Both the position numbers and the translations under genes were made by a program. This document shows, one piece after another, positions 53,895 through 60,927 of a stretch of DNA of 64,000 nt (positions are counted from its first letter, which is position 1; every line of letters starts with the position of its first letter). The notes below the pieces were generated by a model that did no database searches, was not told the DNA's origin, and worked only from the letters and a program-made list of their open reading frames with translations. The DNA comes from Flavobacteriales bacterium (GTDB taxonomy: Bacteria > Bacteroidota > Bacteroidia > Flavobacteriales_F > PHOS-HE28), in contig JAEUSU010000041.1 of assembly GCA_016788635.1 (NCBI GenBank), positions 62,001-126,000 of the forward strand, in the 5' to 3' direction.

Positions 53895-56240
53895 ATGCCC
53901 AAAGAGGCTTCCGCCCAAGCACCCGTTGAGGCCAAGTTCACGACCGGCTTCCTGAACGAGCTCGTCCTTGCTTTCAGGGAGTTCCCTGCCGAGCGCCTTG
54001 CCGCACTGGTCGCGGGATCGCAACGCGGCACATTCGTCGCTAGTACGGCGATCATGGCGCGAGGCTCCGAAGCCACGCATTTCGGCGTGGTGCTCGAAGG
54101 TGAAGTGGAAGCTTCCATGGTGGGCGAGGATGGCCAACGCAGGACCATCGGCCAGTTGAAGGCCGGAGACACCTTCAACGAGATGGCCCTGATGACCGGC
54201 GATGCCGTGCTCGCCGACTTCACCGCACGCACGCAGTGCGAGGTCCTGTTGGTCCCGGTGTCACTGTTCCAGACGATGATCGTCACGGAGCCGAACGCGA
54301 TGCGCCACATTGCATCCACCATCGCAGAACGTATGCGGATGGTCGTGGCTGATCCCTCGCTGGTCACCGCGCTGCGCAAGGACGACGACCCCTACGGCCT
54401 CGACCTGAAGGGCGAGCGTCCGGAGAAGATCCTCGTGCTCAACTGCGGATCCTCGTCGCTCAAGTACAGCTTCTACGATACCGCCGACCCCAAGCACCAC
54501 GCCAACGGCCTGGTGGAACGCATCGGGATGGAAGGCACGCGCCTCAAGCACAATGGCCCGAAAGGCAAAGCCGAGCAGGACCTGCCGAAAGGCGGCTTTC
54601 CCGAGGCGGTTAAGGCCATGGCCGCAGCGCTCACCGCGAAGGACGGTGGCGTCATCGCCAACGCATCGGACGTCACCCTCGTGGCGCACCGCGTGGTGCA
54701 CGGCGGTCCTACGTTCACCACGGCGACGGTGATAACCGATGAGGTGCTCGCACAACTCGACGCCCTGGCACCGCTCGCGCCGCTGCACAATCCGGTGAAC
54801 GTAGCCGGTATCCGCGAACTGCGGAAGGTGCTGCCCAACGTGCCGCACGTGGCGGTGTTCGACACCGCCTTCCACCACACGCTACCGGAGCATGCCAGCG
54901 CCTACGGCCTGCCGCACGTGCTGGCCGAGCAGAAGAAGATCAAGCGCTACGGCTTCCACGGTACTTCGCATCAATACGTCACGCTGCGTGCCGCGCAATT
55001 CCTTGGCCGACGCCCGAAGGAATTGCGCACGGTGAGCTGCCACCTCGGCAACGGCGCTTCCATCTGCGCAGTGGACCACGGCCGCTCGGTGGACACCAGC
55101 ATGGGCTTCACGCCGCTGGAAGGCCTGCTCATGGGCACGCGTTCCGGCGACATCGATCCCGGCGTGCTCACCTACCTGATGCGCGAGGAGAACCTCACCC
55201 ACGCGCAACTGGACGAGCTCCTCAACAAGAAGAGCGGACTGCTCGGCCTCTCGGGCATCTCCAGCGACATGCGCGAGGTGCTGAAGGCCGCCGATGCGAA
55301 CGATGCCCGCGCGCTGATCGCCCTGAAGGCCTATTGCTACCGCGTGAGGAAGTACATCGGCGCATACATCGCGGCGATGGGTGGCGCGGAGGTGCTCGTC
55401 TTCACCGCCGGCGTGGGCCAGGGCAGTGCCGAAGTGCGTGCCTTGTCCGTGCAGGGTTTGGAGTGCATGGGCATCACGCTCGATCTGCAACGCAACCGCG
55501 AGGCGAAAGGCTTCAGCGAAGTGACACGCATCTCCACCGATGATTCCCCCATCACCGTGCTGGTGGTGCCCACCGACGAGGAACGCATGATGGCCCGCGA
55601 GGCCCTGCGCGCCGTGGGACGCACCGCCGTCACCAACGCGTTGAAGGCCCGTAAGCAGGAGCCCTTCCTCGTGGAGGTCTCGGCGCACCACGCACACCTC
55701 ACGCAGGAGCACGTGGAGGCGCTCTTCGGCAAGGGGCATCAGCTCACCCGCAAGTCCGATCTGTCGCAGCCCGGCCAGTTCGCCTGCGAAGAGCAGGTGA
55801 ACCTCATCGGTCCGAAAGGCCGCATCGAGCGCGTACGCGTGCTCGGTCCGGCGCGCAAGTACTCGCAGGTGGAGATCGCCCTCACCGAGCAGTTCAAGCT
55901 CGGCGTGCATCCGCCGATCCGCGAGAGCGGCGACATCGACGGCACGCCCGGCTGCACGCTGGAAGGCACGGCCGGCAGCGTCACCCTGGACAAGGGCGTG
56001 ATCTGCGCCTACCGCCACATCCACATGCACCCCGACGATGCCCTGCGCTACGGCGTGCGCGACAAGTCCGTCGTGCGCGTCCGCATCGAAGGTGACCGCG
56101 AGTTGATCTTCGGCGACGTGCTCGTGCGCGTGGACCCGAACTTTTCGCTCGCCATGCACATCGACACCGACGAGGCCAACGCCGCCAACGTAAGGACCGG
56201 CGCGCAAGGCTTCATCGAAGGCATCCAACAGGAGAGCTGA
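53895..56240 (+). CDS. Cyclic-nucleotide-binding-like domain, acetate kinase and PduL-type phosphotransacylase in one chain
   Basis: A 781-residue fusion starting at the ATG at 53895. Residues about 20-150 form a CNB-like beta roll (THFGVVLEGEVEASMVG, KAGDTFNEMAL). The binding-loop Arg of typical cNMP sites is missing. Residues about 178-585 are a full acetate kinase: VLNCGSSSLKYS, AHRVVHGGP (Arg266), FDTAFHH (Asp323), YGFHGTSH, HLGNGAS, GTRSGDIDP (Arg416) and a late PTDEERMMARE (Glu562/563). The canonical GIGENS reads GVGQGS. Residues about 590-781 are PduL: HHAHLT, LSQPGQFACEE, VRVLGPARKYSQVE, RHIHMHPDDA and HIDTDEANAA. Acetyl-CoA to acetyl-phosphate to acetate plus ATP in one polypeptide is inferred. 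Confidence 0.93.
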   Translation: MPKEASAQAPVEAKFTTGFLNELVLAFREFPAERLAALVAGSQRGTFVASTAIMARGSEATHFGVVLEGEVEASMVGEDGQRRTIGQLKAGDTFNEMALMTGDAVLADFTARTQCEVLLVPVSLFQTMIVTEPNAMRHIASTIAERMRMVVADPSLVTALRKDDDPYGLDLKGERPEKILVLNCGSSSLKYSFYDTADPKHHANGLVERIGMEGTRLKHNGPKGKAEQDLPKGGFPEAVKAMAAALTAKDGGVIANASDVTLVAHRVVHGGPTFTTATVITDEVLAQLDALAPLAPLHNPVNVAGIRELRKVLPNVPHVAVFDTAFHHTLPEHASAYGLPHVLAEQKKIKRYGFHGTSHQYVTLRAAQFLGRRPKELRTVSCHLGNGASICAVDHGRSVDTSMGFTPLEGLLMGTRSGDIDPGVLTYLMREENLTHAQLDELLNKKSGLLGLSGISSDMREVLKAADANDARALIALKAYCYRVRKYIGAYIAAMGGAEVLVFTAGVGQGSAEVRALSVQGLECMGITLDLQRNREAKGFSEVTRISTDDSPITVLVVPTDEERMMAREALRAVGRTAVTNALKARKQEPFLVEVSAHHAHLTQEHVEALFGKGHQLTRKSDLSQPGQFACEEQVNLIGPKGRIERVRVLGPARKYSQVEIALTEQFKLGVHPPIRESGDIDGTPGCTLEGTAGSVTLDKGVICAYRHIHMHPDDALRYGVRDKSVVRVRIEGDRELIFGDVLVRVDPNFSLAMHIDTDEANAANVRTGAQGFIEGIQQES

Positions 56241-56250
56241 ACCCCACACA

Positions 56251-56274
56251 TGTCACGCTGAGCCCGTCGAAGCG
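56251..56274 (-). repeat. Second copy of the short CTTCGAC-type repeat
   Basis: On the minus strand this reads CGCTTCGACGGGCTCAGCGTGACA, close to the element at 40093-40113. It fills the space between the fusion gene stop and the serine dehydratase gene. Confidence 0.5.
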
Positions 56275-56315
56275 CAACCCAACAACGACTTTCACCAAAT
56301 CAATACCCCGATACC

Positions 56316-57941
56316 ATGAGCCACGAACGCGAACATGACGAGAAGCTGCCCAGTGACGAGATCACGGCAGTGGAAGTACCCAACGGCATCGACCGCCGCA
56401 AATTCCTGGTCCGCAGCACCGTCATCGGCGCCGCGGCCATCCTCACCGGCTGTGACTTCAGCAAGGAGGAGCGCACCGAGCGCGCCGCCAAGGAGGCCGC
56501 CGCCATGCCCGACACCACGAAGAAGGGCGCCACCGTGCTCAGCCCCGAACTCGAAGTGGTGAAGAAGAGCAAAGGCCCCATCATCACCGTGGTGGACGAG
56601 TTCTATAAGGTGGGTCCCGGCCCCAGCAGCTCGCACACCATCGGGCCCATGAGGATCACCTACGACTTCTACCAGCGCTGCACCAAATTGCCCGCCGACC
56701 AACTGGCGAAGGCCACCACCATGAAGGTGCACCTCTTCGGCAGCCTCAGCGCCACCGGTCTGGGCCACGGCACCGAGCGCGCCTCGCTCGCCGGCATCCT
56801 CGGCCAGGAACCCGCCACCGTGGACCCGCTCTTCCTCGATGCCATGAAGGAGAACCCGGACAAGACCTACCCGGTGAAGCTCGGTGACAAGGAGCTCACG
56901 CTCTCGCTGAAGGACGTGATCTACGACGCCACCAAGGGCGACTTCCACCATCCCAACACCATGACCTGCAAATTGCTGGCCGGTGAGGAGGTGCTCCTCG
57001 AACAGGAGTACTACAGCGTGGGCGGCGGCTTCATCGAGTGGAAGGGCTATACCCCGCCGAAGAAGGGCGCGCCGAAGTACCCCTACCAGACCATGAAGGA
57101 ACTGCGCGAGCACGCCGAGAAGAACAAGCTCAGCATCGCGCAGGTGGTGATGGAGAACGAGAAGGCTGTAAGCGGCAAGAGCGAGGCGGAGATCAACGCC
57201 TTCCTGGACAAGATCGCCGGCGCCATGCTCGCCACGGTGAAGAGCGGCCTCTCCATCAAGGAGGGTGTGCTGCCCGGCCCCATCAAATTGCAGAGCAAGG
57301 CGGCCACCGTGTGGGAGCGCGCGCAGAAGAAGGAGTACGAGAGCGACCGCGCCATCGGCATGGTGTCCGCCGCAGCGCTGGCCGGCAGCGAGGAGAACGC
57401 CCGCGGCCACCTGGTGATCACCGCCCCCACGGGCGGCAGCGCCGGTGTGATGCCCGCCATCGTGTACGCGCTGGTGGAGAGCAAGCGCAAGCTGCCCATG
57501 GAAAAGGTGCGCGAGGGCCTGCTCGCCGGCGCCGCCATCGGCTACCTGTGCAAGCACAACGCCACGCTGGCCGGTGCCGAGGGCGGCTGCCAGAGCGAGA
57601 TCGGTGTCGCCTCGTCCATGAGCGCCGCCTTCATCGCGCAGGCCATGGGCGCCACACCCCGCACCCTGGAGAACGCCGCTGAATCCGCGCTGGAGCACCA
57701 CCTCGGCCTCACCTGCGACCCCGTGGCCGGCTACGTGCAGGTGCCCTGCATCGAGCGCTGCGCCTTCGGTGCCGTCAAGGCCTGGGTGGCCTACTCCATC
57801 GCCAGCAGCGAGGACGAGAGCCGCCACCGCGTGGACCTCGACACCACCATCGAGACCCTGGCCCAGACCGGCCGCGACATGGGTGCCAAGTACAAGGAGA
57901 CGAGCGAAGGCGGCCTGGCCGCCAACCTCGTGCTCTGCTGA
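56316..57941 (+). CDS. Iron-sulfur L-serine dehydratase with Tat/lipoprotein N-terminus
   Basis: A 541-residue L-serine ammonia-lyase (serine to pyruvate and ammonia). The N-terminal 25 residues are charged, then DRRKFLVRSTVIGAAAILTGC gives a twin-Arg motif (Arg27-Arg28) and a lipobox ending at Cys46. The beta-domain motif is GPGPSSSHTIGPMRI (about 101-114). Catalytic-domain blocks are APTGGSAGVMPAIVYAL, LCKHNATLAGAEGGCQSEIG and LTCDPVAGYVQVPCIERC, which supply the 4Fe-4S cysteines. The last residue is Cys541; family knowledge is that the Legionella enzyme uses its terminal Cys as an Fe ligand in the resting state. Export of this normally cytosolic enzyme is unusual. Confidence 0.88.
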   Translation: MSHEREHDEKLPSDEITAVEVPNGIDRRKFLVRSTVIGAAAILTGCDFSKEERTERAAKEAAAMPDTTKKGATVLSPELEVVKKSKGPIITVVDEFYKVGPGPSSSHTIGPMRITYDFYQRCTKLPADQLAKATTMKVHLFGSLSATGLGHGTERASLAGILGQEPATVDPLFLDAMKENPDKTYPVKLGDKELTLSLKDVIYDATKGDFHHPNTMTCKLLAGEEVLLEQEYYSVGGGFIEWKGYTPPKKGAPKYPYQTMKELREHAEKNKLSIAQVVMENEKAVSGKSEAEINAFLDKIAGAMLATVKSGLSIKEGVLPGPIKLQSKAATVWERAQKKEYESDRAIGMVSAAALAGSEENARGHLVITAPTGGSAGVMPAIVYALVESKRKLPMEKVREGLLAGAAIGYLCKHNATLAGAEGGCQSEIGVASSMSAAFIAQAMGATPRTLENAAESALEHHLGLTCDPVAGYVQVPCIERCAFGAVKAWVAYSIASSEDESRHRVDLDTTIETLAQTGRDMGAKYKETSEGGLAANLVLC

Positions 57942-57954
57942 ACGATCCAAGGCG

Positions 57955-57996
57955 AAGGGCGCATCCGGCACGTGTGCAGGGTGCGCCCTTTGCATT
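57955..57996 (+). terminator. Hairpin terminator after the serine dehydratase gene
   Basis: AAGGGCGCA pairs with TGCGCCCTT around an 18-base loop, then TTGCATTTGC. It starts 14 bases after the stop codon. The loop is long, so strength is uncertain. Confidence 0.5.
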
Positions 57997-58097
57997 TGCG
58001 CAGGCGGCAGATCCACCACGAGGGGATCGTGCAGATCAGCTGCGCAGCCCGCACCTTGTTGCCTTGTGACTTGATCCTTGGAACTTGGGTCTTGTTC

Positions 58098-58274
58098 TGG
58101 GCGTGCCCCCCTTCCCATCGCGCAGGTCGGCGCGCGGGGTCGGGTCCTTCGCTGTAGCTGCTTCGTGCCCGCCAGCATCCACGGCGCTGCGCGGGCTTCC
58201 TTCGGTCGCCTGCTCGCTGCTCGTGGCTGCACGGCGGTCACCTCAGCAGGCTGCCGCTCCGCCCCCTCACGCAG
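58098..58274. repeat. Candidate multi-copy intergenic element
   Basis: Most of the 405-base gene-free stretch 57942-58346 after the serine dehydratase is a GC-rich non-coding segment from GGGCGTGCCCCC to CCCTCACGCAG, with GGGGTCGGGTCCTTCGCTGTAGCTGCTTCG inside. It recalls repeated intergenic elements in Bacteroidota genomes. Only one copy is in this window, so repetition is not shown here. Confidence 0.35.
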
Positions 58275-58346
58275 TTCGACCCCCAGCCTATATTGAACTC
58301 CTCGGATCGACGAACATCTCGTCATCCTGGCCAAGAACGCACCCAG

Positions 58347-59217
58347 ATGAAGAAGCGCAGCATCATCGTCCATGGAACGGAGATCGCGGTGACGACCGAG
58401 CGCAACATGGACTACATCTCGCTCACCGATATGATCAGGGCCAAGGAAGGCGAGTTCTTCATCGCGGACTGGCTGCGTAATCGCAATACCGTGGAGTTCC
58501 TCGGCGTATGGGAGTCCGTGCACAACCCCGACTTTAATTATGGCGAATTCGCCACAATTAGAAGTCAAGCCGGATTGAACCGCTACCGCATCAGCGCCAA
58601 AGAATGGGTGGAGAAGACCAACGCCATCGGCCTGCGCGCATCGGCCGGACGCTATGGCGGCACCTATGCCCACCCGGATATCGCCTTCGAGTTCGGCATG
58701 TGGATCAGCCCGGAGTTCAAGGTCTATCTGGTCAAGGAGTTCCGCAGGCTCAAGGAAGAAGAGGCGGCCACCAGGTCGCTTGAGTGGAACTTCCAACGCA
58801 CCCTCGCCAAGATCAACTACCGCATCCACACCGATGCCATAGGAACACCTGCTCCCGCCCTTGCTCACCAAGGTGCAGACCAACGCCATCTATGCCAGCG
58901 AAACCGACCTGCTGAACATGGCCCTCTTCGGCACCACGGCCGCAGCATGGCGCAGCGCCAACCCCACCGCCGAAGGCAACATCCGCGACCACGCCACCCT
59001 GGAGCAACTGGTGGTGCTCTCCAACCTCGAGGGCATCAACGCCATGCTCATCCACCAGGGGCTGCCCGCGCCGCAGCGCCTGGCCCAGCTCAACGCCATG
59101 GCCATCACGCAGCTGCGATCGCTATTGAACGCGCCAAGCCTCAAGCAGCTGAGCGGCGCACAGAAGCAGGTGGACAGTTCCGCGAAGAAGGCGAAAGGCG
59201 GAACAGGGCGGCAATAG
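58347..59217 (+). pseudogene. KilA-N domain protein, frameshifted
   Basis: The first frame (58347 to about 58841) encodes an N-terminus with YISLTDMIRAKEGEF, WLRNRNTVEFLGVWE, and the KilA-N core SAGRYGGTYAHPDIAFEFGM with EFKVYLVKEFRRLKEEE. The expected continuation (EHLLPPLLTKVQTNAIYASE and onward to 59217) lies in a different frame from about 58843. A two-base loss (or one-base gain) at GCCATAGGAACAC explains both. KilA-N proteins are DNA-binding and common in mobile or defence loci. A sequencing error is possible. Confidence 0.75.
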
Positions 59218-59332
59218 GTGCTGTGCAGCCGCTTGGTGCTAAGGGCCCTGCCTGCGCCGGGCAGCTTGCCCCGGGCAAGGACCCGGGGCTGCGCCCGCTC
59301 ACGCGGCATCCCGCATCGCGATCAAGCACCTC

Positions 59333-59394
59333 GTGTAAAGATCCCGGCCTGAACTTTACATGTCGTCGGCCATGTGTAAAGATCCTTTACATGT
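59333..59394. promoter_or_regulatory. Operator-like cluster of TGTAAAG/CTTTACA half-sites
   Basis: TGTAAAGATCCTTTACA at 59375-59391 is a perfect 7-base palindrome around ATC. A further TGTAAAG (59334-59340) faces CTTTACA (59354-59360). GTGTAAAGATCC and TTTACATGT each occur twice as direct repeats. The arrangement suits a dimeric regulator, perhaps for the divergent or downstream genes. The regulator is unknown. Confidence 0.5.
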
Positions 59395-59488
59395 GGCAGG
59401 ATAGTGCCGCAGGAAGGGGGTGCCCATTTATTTGGTCACTAATCTGCATTTGTAACACATTGTAATACAGCGCAATACGAGCTGTTGT

Positions 59489-59520
59489 CAGATTAAGCAT
59501 ATCGCAATCCGCTTAATCTG
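59489..59520. repeat. Perfect inverted repeat CAGATTAAGC / GCTTAATCTG
   Basis: Ten-base arms separated by 12 bases in the AT-rich intergenic stretch. It could be a second operator, a hairpin, or a recombination end. No flanking target duplication was found. Confidence 0.5.
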
Positions 59521-59529
59521 CACGAACCA

Positions 59530-59697
59530 CTACCGGTAAGTGGCTTCCACGGCTTCGATGGCCCGGATGCCCCGGTGGTATTCATACAGGGCGGTGGGTA
59601 CGTAGCGCAGCTCGATGCCCTGATGGGTGCGCGTGAGCGACTTGGTGCGGGTGGTCAACAGTGACCGATGCTTGATGCGCCCCTGGACAATGGACAC
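59530..59697 (-). CDS. Possible 55-codon small protein or gene remnant
   Basis: A short minus-strand frame with a GTG start at 59697: SIVQGRIKHRSLLTTR, then HQGIELRYVPTALYEYHRG and IRAIEAVEATYR before TAG. It has protein-like composition with aromatic and charged residues in a helical C-terminal rhythm, but no known family is recognised. It could be the C-terminal remnant of a lost gene. It overlaps the proposed Fic start by eight bases, so at most one of the starts is right. Confidence 0.3.
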   Translation of the reverse strand: MSIVQGRIKHRSLLTTRTKSLTRTHQGIELRYVPTALYEYHRGIRAIEAVEATYR

Positions 59698-60502
59698 ACT
59701 TTCCGCATGCTATCCCGATCTTCACGCCATGCAACTGCTGCCTGCCGATCATCTGCCCGCCTACCGCAGCGCCCTGCCCTTCGCGCTGGAAGATGCGCTG
59801 GCCGAGCTGGTCGAAGCGGTCAATGGAGGCACCAGCGAACTGATGCGGCTCTACGAAAGCGCCGTGTGCAGCAGCCAGATCGAAGGAAGCAAGGTGACCC
59901 TGAACGTCTTCAAGGAAACGCTGGATGCGGTTGGCGATGGCCCGAAGCCGCGCGATGTGCAGGAGGTGGCCGATCTGGTGGAGGCCTACCGCTTCGCACA
60001 GGCTCACGAACTGAATGCGGCCAATCTGCTCCATGCACACTGCATCCTGAGCAACCTGCTCGTGCATGGCAACGATCAGGGGGCATGGCGCAGCAAGGGC
60101 GTGAAGGTTGGCAATGCTTACACCACCGTGTACCTCGCGCCCCACCAGAGCATGGTACCCGGCTTGATGGAACAGCTCTTCCAAGAGGTGGCCGCCTTGA
60201 ACAGCGGCACGCTCGCCACCGATGAGGCCTTCTACTTCGCTTCCATGCTGCACCTCGCCTTCGTGGATGTACACCCCTTCATCGACGGCAATGGCCGCAC
60301 CGCACGCCTGCTGGAGAAATGGTTCCTCGCCCGCCACATCGGCCCGCTGGCCTTGAGCATCCGCAGCGAGAAGTACATCATCAACCATCGCGATGAGTAC
60401 TACGATGCGCTGCGCGCAATAGGTCCCCAATGGGGAAGCCTGGACCTGAGCCGGAGCATCCCTTTTCTCGTGCTGCTCCCGAAGGCCGTGCAGTACAAGT
60501 GA
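59690..60502 (+). CDS. Fic family protein (class II, self-inhibited type)
   Basis: A 270-residue protein starting at the ATG at 59690 (starts at 59675 or 59729 are also possible). The Fic active site is HPFIDGNGRTAR (about residues 195-206). The N-terminal inhibitory motif SSQIEGSK (about 61-68, with Glu65) is that of class II Fic, where the inhibitory helix is in the same chain. Fic proteins usually transfer AMP to a target protein. It lies beside type I R-M genes, as in other bacteria where Fic genes sit inside R-M loci. The target is unknown. Confidence 0.88.
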   Translation: MDTLSACYPDLHAMQLLPADHLPAYRSALPFALEDALAELVEAVNGGTSELMRLYESAVCSSQIEGSKVTLNVFKETLDAVGDGPKPRDVQEVADLVEAYRFAQAHELNAANLLHAHCILSNLLVHGNDQGAWRSKGVKVGNAYTTVYLAPHQSMVPGLMEQLFQEVAALNSGTLATDEAFYFASMLHLAFVDVHPFIDGNGRTARLLEKWFLARHIGPLALSIRSEKYIINHRDEYYDALRAIGPQWGSLDLSRSIPFLVLLPKAVQYK

Positions 60503-60548
60503 TCCCTGTATTTGTCCTTTCCTGTCGTTGATCCCGTCACCACCTTAC

Positions 60549-60656
60549 ATGCTTGACACCGCCACCAAGCGCCGCATCAACACCTGCCGCAGCATCTTCG
60601 AGGGCAGGCTGCCCGATCACGGCAGCATCCGCGTGGCGATCAAGCAGGCGAAGTGA
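60549..60656 (+). pseudogene. Fragment resembling the N-terminus of an HsdM methylase
   Basis: A 35-codon frame MLDTATKRRINTCRSIFEG...LPD, then stop. Type I HsdM proteins of one group begin with a MLD-x-x-T-[KR]-R-R-I...R-x-I-x-x-G-x-x-PD pattern, so this looks like a deleted second hsdM. It is unlike the start of the intact hsdM at 60928. The following 270 bases (60657-60927) show no further coding sequence, only GC-rich sequence with some imperfect inverted segments. Confidence 0.5.
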
Positions 60657-60927
60657 AGGTGGGACACGAGGCCCATCATCTTTCAGCCGCCGAAGCGGTG
60701 CATGGCCTGTAGAAGTTGAGCGCGGGAAGGGCGTTGGTGGCTGATCATCCTTCGGCCGCTGAAGCCGGCGTGGCTGGGCGAAGCTCGATCCGGTAAGGGC
60801 GAAGGCGGCCTATCGACCTCACGCCCTTTCGCCATCGGCGACCACTCGCTGCGCACCTATTGGCCCCAGGTCTCCGCACAACGTCCTGATCTGTCGGGAT
60901 TTGCTCTCTATTTTCACGCCCCGACCT

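Larger units (their letters stand above)
59218..59689. other. Long intergenic stretch, mostly AT-rich
   Basis: Between the KilA-N remnant and the Fic gene. From 59333 it is clearly more AT-rich than its GC-rich neighbours and contains paired TGTAAAG/CTTTACA motifs, an inverted repeat at 59489-59520, and a short minus-strand frame at its right end. The left part (59218-59332) is GC-rich with no clear feature. Confidence 0.6.

Noticed and set aside
54882-56249. 455-codon minus-strand frame opposite the acetate kinase/PduL gene
   Set aside because: Antisense to strongly conserved motifs in the plus-strand gene.
56292-58889. 865-codon minus-strand open frame opposite the serine dehydratase
   Set aside because: It is antisense to a clear enzyme gene and His/Gly/Val-rich with no motif. 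Strong GC3 bias produces long antisense frames here.
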